A DNA stretch of 64,000 nucleotides from Xanthomonas massiliensis (GTDB lineage Bacteria; Pseudomonadota; Gammaproteobacteria; Xanthomonadales; Xanthomonadaceae), in assembly GCF_900018785.1 (NCBI RefSeq), contig NZ_FCOY01000007.1, positions 730,632-794,631 on the forward strand, read 5' to 3'. The notes beneath the pieces were generated by a model, which had not been told where the DNA came from, made no database searches, and saw only the letters and a program-made list of their open reading frames with translations. Of the stretch, positions 45,019 through 53,860 are shown one piece after another. A program made the position numbers and the translations under genes. Numbering within the stretch: position 1 is the first letter of the stretch; each line of letters begins with the position of its first letter.

Positions 45019-47113
45019 CATCCATGTTGATCCGGAACACGATCGGCGCGCGCGCGGTGTCCTGCTCGCGCAGCCGCGCCACCCACTTGGCCGGCTCCCA
45101 GTACTGCACCTGCGAGTCCCACAGGCCGGTGCCGACGTACATCGCCGGGTAGGCCTGGCGCCTGACATTGTCGTAGGGCGAGTAGGACAGCATGTAGTCG
45201 TAGTACTGGCGCTGCTCGGGATTGCCCCACTCGTCGTATTCGTTGGTGGTCAGCGGGATGGTGGGGTCGAGCATGGTGGTGACCACGTCCACGAACGGCA
45301 CCTGGGCCACGATCACCCGGTAGTCCTGCGGCGCCTGGTTGGCCACCGCGCCCATCAGCAGGCCGCCGGCGCTGCCGCCCATGGCCGCCACCCGCCCAGG
45401 CGCCGCCCAGCCCTGCGCCACCAGCGCCTCGGTCACGTCGACGAAATCGTTGAAGGTGTTCTTCTTGTGCAGCAGCTTGCCGTCCTCGTACCAGGCCCGG
45501 CCCATCTCCTGGCCGCCGCGGATGTGGGCGATGGCGTAGACCACGCCGCGGTCGAGCAGGCTCACCGCCGGCAGGTTGAACGCCGGATCGGAGGAAATGC
45601 CGTAGCTGCCGTAGGCGTACTGGAACAGCGCCCCGCTGCCGTCCTTGCGGTAGCCCTTGCGGTACGCCAGCGACACCGGCACCCGGGTACCGTCGCGCGC
45701 GGTCACCCACAGGCGCTCGGTGACGTAGCGGGAGGGGTCGTAGCCGATCACCGGCTGCTGCTTGAGCTGGCGCCGCTCGCCGGTGGCCACGTTCAGCTCG
45801 TAGGTGGTGGCCGGGGTCGTCAGCGAGGTGTAGCCGTAGCGCAGCCACGGCGTGTCGGGCTCGGCATTGACCGCCAGGCCCATCGAATAGGCCGGCTCGT
45901 CGGCCTGGACGTAACGCGGTTCCTCCGCGCGCGCCGGCGCGTCCACCTGCGGACTTCCGGGCAGAAGCCGGATGCGCTCCAGGCCCTCCGAACGCTCCTC
46001 GATCGCGGTGAAGCCGTCGAACAGCTCGAAACCCTCGATGTACACCGCCGGATCGTGCGCCACCCAGTCGCGCCACTGGCTGCGCGAGGTGGCGTCGCTG
46101 GGCGCGGTGACGAGCTTGAAGTTCCGCGCGCCGCCGGCATTGGTGCGGATCACCCAGCGCCCGTCGAAATGGTCGGCGTCGTACTCCACGTCGCGCGCAC
46201 GCGGCGCCAGCACGGTGAACTGCCGCGGGTCGGCCGCCGGGGCGTAGCGCAGTTCCGAGGACACGGTGCTGTCCACGCCGATGGTGATGTACTTGTCGTC
46301 GCGGGTGCGGCCGATGCCCATGTAGAAGCTGTCGTCGTCCTCCTCGTACACGAGCACGTCGTCCGCCGCCGGGGTTCCGAGCACGTGCTTCTTCACCCGC
46401 ACGGTGAGCAGCGTCTCCGGGTCGTTCTCGACGTAGAACAACGTGCGGTTGTCGTCGGCCCAGACCAGGTCGGGCGACACCCCGGTGATCGCGTCGGCGT
46501 AGACCTCGCCGGTCTCCAGGTCCTTGAAGCGCACCGTGTACTGGCGCCGGCCGACGTCGTCCTCGGCCCAGGCCAGGATGCGGTTGTCGCGGCTGACGTC
46601 GGCATCGCCGACGTTGAAGTAGTCCTTGCCCGCGGCCAGGACGTTCACGTCCAGCAGCACCTGCTCGGCGGCGAAGTCGCCGGCCGCGTTGGCCTGCTGG
46701 ATCGACAGCGCGTCCACGCCGGGGCCGTCCTTGCGCCGCGCCTGGACCGGGTAGTCCTTGCCGGCCTCGAAACGGGTGTAGTACCACCAGCCGCGCTCGC
46801 GGTAGGGCACCGAGGCGTCGTCCTGCTTGATGCGGCCGACGATCTCCCCGTAGAGCGTGTCCTGCAGCGGCTTGAGCGGAGCCAGCACCTGGTCGGCGTA
46901 GGCGTTCTCGGCCTGCAGATGGGCCAGCATCGCCGGCGCCTTGCGCGCGTCGTCGCGCAGCCAGTAGTACGGATCCTCGCGGGTCGCGCCGAACGGGGCC
47001 TTCACCGCGTGGGGCTTCTTCGCCGGCTCGGGCGGCGTGGCGGCGGTGGCGGCAAGGGACGTGGCGGAAACGGTCATCAGCGTGGACATCGCAAGAAGGA
47101 GAAGGGGATTCAT
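44585..47113 (-). CDS. exported oligopeptidase B (S9A), C-terminus lost into the DUF454 gene
   Basis: Prolyl-oligopeptidase-family serine peptidase cutting after basic residues in peptides. The precursor has a signal peptide (about 1-23), a seven-bladed propeller (about 60-420) and the hydrolase domain with the nucleophile in AAMGGSAGGLLMGA, the Asp in GLWDSQVQYWEP, and the catalytic His at H702 in DAGHGGKS. Oligopeptidase B normally continues about 30 residues (RF....YAFLLAL). Here homology stops at S706 and the frame runs 136 further residues as a shadow of the DUF454 gene. A deletion at about 44998 best explains this. The catalytic triad is intact, so activity is possible but the fold end is missing. 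Confidence 0.8.
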   Translation of the reverse strand: MNPLLLLAMSTLMTVSATSLAATAATPPEPAKKPHAVKAPFGATREDPYYWLRDDARKAPAMLAHLQAENAYADQVLAPLKPLQDTLYGEIVGRIKQDDASVPYRERGWWYYTRFEAGKDYPVQARRKDGPGVDALSIQQANAAGDFAAEQVLLDVNVLAAGKDYFNVGDADVSRDNRILAWAEDDVGRRQYTVRFKDLETGEVYADAITGVSPDLVWADDNRTLFYVENDPETLLTVRVKKHVLGTPAADDVLVYEEDDDSFYMGIGRTRDDKYITIGVDSTVSSELRYAPAADPRQFTVLAPRARDVEYDADHFDGRWVIRTNAGGARNFKLVTAPSDATSRSQWRDWVAHDPAVYIEGFELFDGFTAIEERSEGLERIRLLPGSPQVDAPARAEEPRYVQADEPAYSMGLAVNAEPDTPWLRYGYTSLTTPATTYELNVATGERRQLKQQPVIGYDPSRYVTERLWVTARDGTRVPVSLAYRKGYRKDGSGALFQYAYGSYGISSDPAFNLPAVSLLDRGVVYAIAHIRGGQEMGRAWYEDGKLLHKKNTFNDFVDVTEALVAQGWAAPGRVAAMGGSAGGLLMGAVANQAPQDYRVIVAQVPFVDVVTTMLDPTIPLTTNEYDEWGNPEQRQYYDYMLSYSPYDNVRRQAYPAMYVGTGLWDSQVQYWEPAKWVARLREQDTARAPIVFRINMDAGHGGKSCRSRHGRAAAGPAGARRDAPGAPALGLVAAGVGEPGHRHRRHLRAGPADHGIRADRGLGRRPRLAAAAPAAADPPALRPGDRRLGGARRGQSPRQVDGLAGDGRVRGGGAGVRGQALGVGGIDRADGARLGLAVAAS

Positions 47114-47226
47114 CGATGGGGTTCCTGCATCGGCGGGTCAAGGGCATCCGGGCCCGATGCGGCAGTCTCGGCGGCGACGGTGCCGCAGGCAAGCCGGGCG
47201 GCGGGGGATCGGCCTATCATTCGCGC

Positions 47227-48435
47227 ATGGATACCCGCGCCTCCTACGCCGTTCCGCCCGTCCCGCTCGTTCCCTACAGCCAACGCGGCCGGGAGATCGC
47301 CCCGTTCCGGGTGATGGAGCTGAGCGCGCGCGCGGCCGAGCTGGAGCGCGCCGGCTTCGACGTCATCCACATGGAGGTCGGCGAACCGGACTTCACCACC
47401 GCCGCGCCGATCGTCGAGGCCGGCCGCGCCGCGCTCGCCGCCGGCCGCACCCGCTACACCGGCGCGCGCGGCCTGCCGGAGCTGCGCGCGGCGCTGTCGG
47501 GCTTCTACCGCAGCCGCTACGGGCTGGACATCGCCCCCGAACGCATCCTGGTCACTCCCGGCGGTTCGGGCGCGCTGCTGCTGGCCAGCGCCTTGCTGGT
47601 CGACCCCGGCAAGCACTGGCTGATGGCCGACCCGTGCTATCCGTGCAACCGCCAGTTCCTGAAGGTGATGGGCGGGGCCGCGCGGCTGGTGCCGTCCGGC
47701 CCGGAGAGCGCCTACCAGCTCACCCCGGCGCACGTGGCCGCGCACTGGGACGCCGACACCGTCGGCGCCTTGGCCGCCTCGCCGGCCAACCCCACCGGTA
47801 CCGTCCTCTCGCGCGCGGAACTGGCGGCGCTGTCGGCGGCGGTGAAGGCGCGCGGCGGCCGGCTGGTGGTGGACGAGATCTACCACGGCCTGACCTACGG
47901 CATGGACGCGCCGAGCGTGCTGGAAGTGGACGACGACGCCTTCGTGCTGAACAGCTTTTCCAAGTATTTCGGCATGACCGGCTGGCGCCTGGGCTGGCTG
48001 GTGGCCCCGGTCGACGCGGTGCCGGCGCTGGAGCGGCTGGCGCAGAACCTGTACATCGCCCCGTCCACCGTGGCCCAGTACGCCGCGCTGGCCTGCTTCG
48101 AGCCGGCCACGATCGAGATCCTCGAGCAGCGCCGCCACGCCTTCGCCGAACGCCGCGACTGGCTGCTGCCGGCCCTGCGCGGGCTCGGCTTCGATATCCC
48201 GGTGCAGCCGCAGGGCGCGTTCTACCTGTACGCCGACATCGGTCGCTTCAGCGAGGACGCACAGGCCTTCTGCGCGCACTTCCTCGAGACCGAGCACGTC
48301 GCCTTCACCCCGGGCATCGACTTCGGCGACTACCGCAGCCGGCGCCACGTGCGCTTCGCCTACGCCAACAGCCTGAAACGCCTGCAGGAAGCCGTGCGCC
48401 GCATCGAGCGCGGGTTGAACACGCTGCCACGCTGA
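47227..48435 (+). CDS. PLP-dependent class I/II aminotransferase
   Basis: Fold-type I aminotransferase of 402 residues with the Schiff-base lysine K246 in NSFSKYFGMTGWRLGW, the N187 contact in SPANPTGTVL and the DEIYHGLTYG aspartate (D216). It resembles the AspC/AlaA-like branch found singly in proteobacteria, with unknown amino-acid preference. The ATG at 47227 begins MDTRASYAV; upstream in-frame codons overlap the promoter of the divergent oligopeptidase gene. It stands alone. Confidence 0.88.
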   Translation: MDTRASYAVPPVPLVPYSQRGREIAPFRVMELSARAAELERAGFDVIHMEVGEPDFTTAAPIVEAGRAALAAGRTRYTGARGLPELRAALSGFYRSRYGLDIAPERILVTPGGSGALLLASALLVDPGKHWLMADPCYPCNRQFLKVMGGAARLVPSGPESAYQLTPAHVAAHWDADTVGALAASPANPTGTVLSRAELAALSAAVKARGGRLVVDEIYHGLTYGMDAPSVLEVDDDAFVLNSFSKYFGMTGWRLGWLVAPVDAVPALERLAQNLYIAPSTVAQYAALACFEPATIEILEQRRHAFAERRDWLLPALRGLGFDIPVQPQGAFYLYADIGRFSEDAQAFCAHFLETEHVAFTPGIDFGDYRSRRHVRFAYANSLKRLQEAVRRIERGLNTLPR

Positions 48436-48499
48436 GGTGCAGGCGGTACGCAGGCCGGTCCTGTGAACGACCCGCGGGGAGGCGTCCAGGCGCCAGGAA

Positions 48500-48525
48500 C
48501 CCGGGCGGACACAGCCACGCCCGGG
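48500..48525. terminator. possible bidirectional hairpin between aminotransferase and OmpA-like gene
   Basis: Inverted repeat CCCGGGCG / CGCCCGGG with a 10-nt loop in the 141-bp gap between two convergent genes. No T tract. Confidence 0.35.
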
Positions 48526-48576
48526 CCATCGGCCAGGAGCCGGCTCGACTTCGTCCGGCCCCGGTGCCGCCCCTGG

Positions 48577-49404
48577 TCAACGCCGGGGCACGATCGCCTC
48601 GCCGCTGATCTCCACCCTGCGGTTCGGGGCCAGGCATGCGATCACGTCCGCGCGCTTGGCCTCCGGACATTCGACCAGGGGATCGGCCTCGCCGCGCCCC
48701 TCGGCCCGGATCGCCGCCACCGGGACACCGCCCTGGACCAGGTAGTCCACGACCGCCTGCGCACGCTGCCGCGAAAGCTCGAGGTTGTAGGCGTCGGCAC
48801 CGATGCGATCGGCATAGCCGGCCACGCGGATGGACTGGACCTGGCTGGCGGAGCGGATCGTCTGCTGCAGCCGGTCGAGATTGCCGCGGCCGGCCGGGGT
48901 GAGCCGTGCACTGTCGAAGTCGAACAGGGCGTCCGACGACAACCGGATCGGTTCCTTCGGCAACGCCGCCGGCACCGCGACCACCTCGGGCCGCGGTTCG
49001 ACCCACTGGGCGCAGGCATCCGGCTTCCAGCGGGACGCCTTGGCGATGCCGTCGCGGTCAAACACCACCTGGAACTGGCATTGCTGGTATTCGGGGCTGC
49101 CCACCTGCGTGCGGAAGTTGAACAGGTAGTTCCATTCGTGCACGCCCCACATGCCTTCGTTGAAATGGGGGGTGCCGAGCAAGGCCTGGACCTGCGCCTT
49201 GTTCATCCCGACGGCGAAGCGCCGCAGGTCGCCGGCATCCACGAAGGTCCCGCCGGCCGGACGGGCTTTCCCGGCCGGCGGGAAGCCGGCCGCGGTATCG
49301 CCCGATACCTTGCCGGACGAAGCGCATCCGGCAAGCATGAGCACCAGCATCCCGACCACCATTCCGGCTGGCCCGGGGTACCGGCGAGCGCTATTTGTCT
49401 GCAT
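48577..49404 (-). CDS. OmpA-family lipoprotein with BamE/SmpA-like N-terminal domain
   Basis: A 275-residue lipoprotein precursor. The lipobox is LAGC with C27. Residues about 55-145 (DLRRFAVGMNKAQVQALLGTPHF...WNYLFNF) look like the SmpA/BamE fold. Residues about 165-270 are an OmpA-like peptidoglycan-binding domain (FDFDSARLTPAGRGNLDRL, GYADRIGADAYNLELSRQRA, RRVEI). ATG at 49404 is preferred because AGGAG lies 8 bp upstream; ATG at 49413 is too close to it. It follows the large adhesin gene by 115 bp on the same strand, suggesting an accessory or anchoring role for that adhesin. Confidence 0.85.
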   Translation of the reverse strand: MQTNSARRYPGPAGMVVGMLVLMLAGCASSGKVSGDTAAGFPPAGKARPAGGTFVDAGDLRRFAVGMNKAQVQALLGTPHFNEGMWGVHEWNYLFNFRTQVGSPEYQQCQFQVVFDRDGIAKASRWKPDACAQWVEPRPEVVAVPAALPKEPIRLSSDALFDFDSARLTPAGRGNLDRLQQTIRSASQVQSIRVAGYADRIGADAYNLELSRQRAQAVVDYLVQGGVPVAAIRAEGRGEADPLVECPEAKRADVIACLAPNRRVEISGEAIVPRR

Positions 49405-49519
49405 TGGATTCATCTCCTGGATTGGACCAGCTTCGGACACGAGGGCGGGAACGGCATGGAGGCGCCTGGAGGTGGCCAGTGGCCGGACGGGTCCGTCCGG
49501 CTCACCGCCCGGAGCGGAC

Positions 49520-52500
49520 TCACCACTGGATTCCGAGGCCGACGGAAACGCCGCCGTCGCCGCGGGTGTTGGTGGTGCCGCTGAGCTTGTAGATCCAGCG
49601 GCCGCCTTCGGATACGCCCGAAATGCCGACCGCCATGCCGGCTTCGCCGTTGTAGCCGCCCACCGCGGCCGACGCCATGCTGTGCCCGGGCAGGTAGGCC
49701 TGCGGCAGGCCCGCCACCGCCATGGCCGACGCCACGCCGGCCATGGCACGGTTGTCGACCCGGTTGATGTCGCGGTTGATCTGGCTGAATCGCTGGTCGG
49801 TATAGTTCTTGGACCAGTCCTGCAGGCCGGCCAGCCCCTGGTTCATCTGCTGCACGTTCACCGCATCGTTGTCGGCCGTGCCCGCCGCGATATTGGTGAC
49901 CTGGCGATAGTTGCCCTCGCTGCCGACCGATACCGAATTTGCGCGGTCCGCGACCGATCCGGCACCGACGGCCACCGAATTGTCGGCGCTGGCCAGCGCA
50001 CCGTTGCCCAGCGCCGTGCTGTCGTTGCCCGAGGCCACGGCGCCGGCACCACCGGCCACGGAGTTGTCGCCGCTCGCCGTGGGCCGGCCCTTTCCGTCGC
50101 TGTCGTTGGCCTGGAACATGCCGGCACTGCCGTTGATGTTCTGGATCTGCTGGTCGGTATAGGCGTTGGCCTGGGTGATCGCGTAATCGACCCCGCCCTG
50201 CAGCTGGCCGACGTTGACCGCGTCGTAGCGATCGGAACCGTCGGCGACGTGGGTCACCTTGCGCTCGGCACCATCGCTGCCCACCGAGACCTCGCCGGCC
50301 GAGTTGCTGGTGCCCTCCACGTACGCACCGTCGTAGCCGGTCTGCGCGCCGACACTGGTGCTCGAGCCGGCTCCCAGCGCCACGCTGTTGGCCTGGTCCA
50401 CGGTCGCGCCCTCGCCGAGCGCCACACCGGCGTCGGCACTGCTGTGGGCGCCGCTGCCCACCGCCACGCTGCCGGCGCCTTCGGCCTTGGCCTCGGGCCC
50501 GATGGCCAGGCTGTCGCTTCCGGTCGCTTCGGCCCCGGCCTTGCTCGATTCGACCGACAGGTACTTGCTGTCCGCGGCCGCCGCCTGGAGCTGGTCGATC
50601 TGGGTGTTGATGTTGACCAGCGAACTGTTCACGGCACCGAAGGCATCGCCGACGCTGCCATAGCTGCCGCTGCTGGTGCTTCCGTCGGCCCCGACCTGGG
50701 TGATCGTGTAGGTCGGCCCCGTCCAGGTGCCGGCGGCACCGTCGTAGCCGGCCCCGCCGCCCAGGTATTCGGCGATCTTGCCGTTGGTGTCGTACAGCTG
50801 CGCGCCGTTGACCGCATCGGTGCTGCCCGCCGCGACCGTGCCGGCGGCCACGTTGGAAATGCCGACCGCCGCGCCGCTGCCGTCGCCGCTCAACGTGACG
50901 TGGTTCAGGACGTTGCCGTCGGCATCGACGTCGTACTGCACCGCACGCGAGCCCAGCAGCGTCACGTCGCCGGCCACCGCCTTGAGCTGCGCCAGATTGA
51001 CCGCATCGTCGTCGTCCTCGGCGTCGGCGACGCCGGTCAGGCGTCGCCCCTCGCCGTCCACGTTGCCGAAGTCCACCACCGTGCCGCCGCTCTGGCCCGC
51101 CACCGTGACCACCAGCGAGCCCGGATCCTGGCGCACCAGGCCGGCGGTACCGTTGATGATGTTCTCGATGTTGGTGGTGTTGCTGCCCACGCGGCCGTCC
51201 AGGTTCTCCAGGGCCCCGCCGACGGTGGAATAGCTGGCCGTGCCGCCGTTGCCGTCGTCGAGCACATAGGCCGGGCCGGTCACCGCGCCGGTGGCCGGGT
51301 CCATCGTGGCGCCGCCGCCCAGCGATTCCACCACCGGCCTGAGCTGGACCACGTTCACCGCTTCGTCGGCGGCCACGCCGGCGGCCACGTTGCCGATCAC
51401 GGTGCCGGAGGCACCTTCCAGGGTCGCCCGCCCGTAGTCCGGATCGCCGTTCGCATCGAGGTCGTACTTGACCGCCACGCCGGATACCGCGTCGATCTGC
51501 GAGATCGCGCCCTTGAGCTGGCCCACGTTGACGGCATCCGTGTCCTCGCTGCCGGCGGCCAGGTGGGTGATCTGCCGCTCCGCGCCGGCCTGGCCGATGG
51601 ACACTTCGCCCGACGACGTCTGCGCCGCCGCCAGCCCGTATGCGGCGTAGCCGGCCAGCGCGCCGCGATCGGCGTTGGACTTATAGCCCAGCGCCACGCT
51701 GTTGGCCTGGTCGGAGATCGCCTCCGCACCGAGGATGGTCTGGCCGTTGGCGGTGCCCGAGGCGCTGTCGCCGACGACCACGGAATGGCCCAGGCGCGCG
51801 TCGTAGTCGCCGTCCACGTAGCCGCCCGTGAACAGATCGCGGGCATCCACGCTGGCCAGGGTGTGGCTCGCATTGGACCCGATCACCACTTCCTTGGATC
51901 CGTTCGCGCTCGCGCCTTCGCCGATCAGGGTCTGGTAGTCCTGGGCGGCGTTCACGGCCCAGCAATCGGCGGTGACCAGCCCGAGCACGTTGAGGCAATT
52001 CGTGGCGTAGGCCGGCGAGCCGTCGGGCAGCAACAGGCCCAGCAGCCCCCCTGGATTGCCGGAGTTGACGTTGGTGATGTAGCTGTCGGAGGTGACGCCT
52101 CCGATCAGCGTCAAATGCGAATTTCCGCCCGTGGCCGCACCACCGAGCGCATCGATCGCCTGGCCTACCGGGCTCAGGTTCGCCACCGGCAGGCCGAGCA
52201 CGTTGACGGTGGAATAGGCCTTCTGGATGTTGGCGCTGTTGACCGCCATGCTGCCATCGGTCAGCCAGCCATCGCCGCCGAGCACGCTTTCCAGCAGCGG
52301 ATCGACCAGCTGCTCGACCGAGCCGATGATCCCGCCGTTGCTGACGATCGTGCCCTTGGCCGCGCGCGTGAGGCCTTTCGGGGTACTGGAAGTGGTGCTT
52401 GCCGGCTGCCCGGTCAGGCTGCCGACCACGTTGCCCAGGCCGTCCGTGATCGTATCGACGATGTTGCTCACCGTGTCGCCGACGCCGGCCAGGCCCGAAC

Positions 52501-53629
52501 TGGAGCCGACCAGGCCGCCCACGGTGGTGGCCACGCCGCCGACGGCCTGGCCCGCCACCGTGTCCACGGTGCCGCCGATCGCGCCGACCAGCCCGTTGAC
52601 GTCGGTGTTGACCACGTTGCCCACGATGCCGGTCAGGCCGTCGGCCAGCGCGCCCGTGGCTTTCCCGACGGTCCCGGCGAGCGCGTCGGAACCGGTGATG
52701 CCCCCGACCGCGCCGGCCAGCAGCTGGCCGCCGTTGCCCACCACGGCGGAGGCGCCTTGCCCGACCCCCTCGACCGCCTCGTCCAGGTGGGTCTCGTCCA
52801 GGACGTTGGTCACCAGGTGTTCGGCACCGGTAGCCGTTTCCCCGACCAGGTTCACCAGGTCTTCCCGCAGCTCGTTGGTCTTCATCGCCGGAGGCGTGCC
52901 GGTGGCCAGCGTCGTCACGGCGTTGTCGAGCGTGTCGGTGGCGGTGTCCACCAGGGCCACGGTGGCGTTGCCGATCGTGGCCAGCTGCGAACCGGAACCG
53001 GCCAGCGCGGTCGTCAGCCCTCCCACGGTCTTCGACACGACACCGTCGACCGTCGCCGTGGTGATCCCGACGGCGGGCCGGACGACGGTACCGACCACGC
53101 CGGACACGACCGCGGGCAGCCCCGCCGATGCCGCCGCCGCGCCGGTGCCCGCCTTGGCGAGCGCATTCGAGGCGATGACGGTGGCGAGCCTCGCGCTTGC
53201 GTTGCTACCCGTCGTCACGACCGGCGACGAGGTGGCTGCACCGATCCCCCTCGCGGCCCCGCCCGGCTGCACGACCGATGGCATGGCCGATGCCGCGTAA
53301 CGCGCACTGCCGCCCGCCGCCTGTACCGATGCCGGGGCGACGGCCGCTGCAGGCGTGATGGATGCGGGAGCGGCAGTGGCCGATGGCTCCGCATACTTGT
53401 CGATCAGCGATGCCAGGTCCGACAACCTGTTGTCCGCCGCCAGCGCATGGCCTGACTGCATGGCCAGTACCAGCACGGAGCAGGCTGCCGCCAGACGTGC
53501 CGGGCGGGAAAGGGCGGTGCCGCCGTGCATCATGGCCGCCCCGGCCGGCCTGTCGGAGCGGGCCAGTTCGGATGCGACGACCAGCGCATTGAGCGTCGTG
53601 TTCCATACGAGTCGATATACGCGATTCAT
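49520..53629 (-). CDS. trimeric autotransporter adhesin (YadA/XadA-like)
   Basis: Surface adhesin of 1369 residues. It begins with an extended signal peptide (ESPR, MNRVYRLVWNTTLNALVVASE) followed by a hydrophobic core and a cut near residue 65. Residues about 90-480 are Val/Thr/Gly-rich and of low complexity (VGGVTTTVGGLVG-type). From about 560 come YadA-head repeats (SVALGAGSS, NSVSVGSEGN) and several neck motifs (DAVNVGQL, DAVNLAQL, DAVNVQQM). The last 75 or so residues form the four-strand membrane anchor ending VSVGLGIQW. It trimerises in the outer membrane. GGGGGAG lies before the ATG. An opposite-strand ORF of 1434 codons is a shadow. Confidence 0.95.
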   Translation of the reverse strand: MNRVYRLVWNTTLNALVVASELARSDRPAGAAMMHGGTALSRPARLAAACSVLVLAMQSGHALAADNRLSDLASLIDKYAEPSATAAPASITPAAAVAPASVQAAGGSARYAASAMPSVVQPGGAARGIGAATSSPVVTTGSNASARLATVIASNALAKAGTGAAAASAGLPAVVSGVVGTVVRPAVGITTATVDGVVSKTVGGLTTALAGSGSQLATIGNATVALVDTATDTLDNAVTTLATGTPPAMKTNELREDLVNLVGETATGAEHLVTNVLDETHLDEAVEGVGQGASAVVGNGGQLLAGAVGGITGSDALAGTVGKATGALADGLTGIVGNVVNTDVNGLVGAIGGTVDTVAGQAVGGVATTVGGLVGSSSGLAGVGDTVSNIVDTITDGLGNVVGSLTGQPASTTSSTPKGLTRAAKGTIVSNGGIIGSVEQLVDPLLESVLGGDGWLTDGSMAVNSANIQKAYSTVNVLGLPVANLSPVGQAIDALGGAATGGNSHLTLIGGVTSDSYITNVNSGNPGGLLGLLLPDGSPAYATNCLNVLGLVTADCWAVNAAQDYQTLIGEGASANGSKEVVIGSNASHTLASVDARDLFTGGYVDGDYDARLGHSVVVGDSASGTANGQTILGAEAISDQANSVALGYKSNADRGALAGYAAYGLAAAQTSSGEVSIGQAGAERQITHLAAGSEDTDAVNVGQLKGAISQIDAVSGVAVKYDLDANGDPDYGRATLEGASGTVIGNVAAGVAADEAVNVVQLRPVVESLGGGATMDPATGAVTGPAYVLDDGNGGTASYSTVGGALENLDGRVGSNTTNIENIINGTAGLVRQDPGSLVVTVAGQSGGTVVDFGNVDGEGRRLTGVADAEDDDDAVNLAQLKAVAGDVTLLGSRAVQYDVDADGNVLNHVTLSGDGSGAAVGISNVAAGTVAAGSTDAVNGAQLYDTNGKIAEYLGGGAGYDGAAGTWTGPTYTITQVGADGSTSSGSYGSVGDAFGAVNSSLVNINTQIDQLQAAAADSKYLSVESSKAGAEATGSDSLAIGPEAKAEGAGSVAVGSGAHSSADAGVALGEGATVDQANSVALGAGSSTSVGAQTGYDGAYVEGTSNSAGEVSVGSDGAERKVTHVADGSDRYDAVNVGQLQGGVDYAITQANAYTDQQIQNINGSAGMFQANDSDGKGRPTASGDNSVAGGAGAVASGNDSTALGNGALASADNSVAVGAGSVADRANSVSVGSEGNYRQVTNIAAGTADNDAVNVQQMNQGLAGLQDWSKNYTDQRFSQINRDINRVDNRAMAGVASAMAVAGLPQAYLPGHSMASAAVGGYNGEAGMAVGISGVSEGGRWIYKLSGTTNTRGDGGVSVGLGIQW

Positions 53630-53860
53630 GATGTCTCCCCCAGTAAGAGATGTCGGTGAACGGTTCCGCCGTCATGGCAGCCGTGTCACGTTCATTACAG
53701 GGGAGGCGGCGGCGCATCATTGCTCCGTTACGGCACGCCGACGGATCTTTACGGCAAATCGATATGTAATTTCGGCAACCGCATAGGCGAAACGCCTCGC
53801 ATCCCGCGGTCGCGGAGGAATCCATGCCCAATCGCGGATCGGAACCGGCCGGCCGCGTGT

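Noticed and set aside
49151-53455. A 1434-codon open frame on the plus strand opposite the adhesin gene
   Set aside because: Translation is Gly/His/Arg/Val-rich without domains; it mirrors the codon bias of the adhesin gene on the other strand, which has a signal peptide, neck motifs and a membrane anchor.
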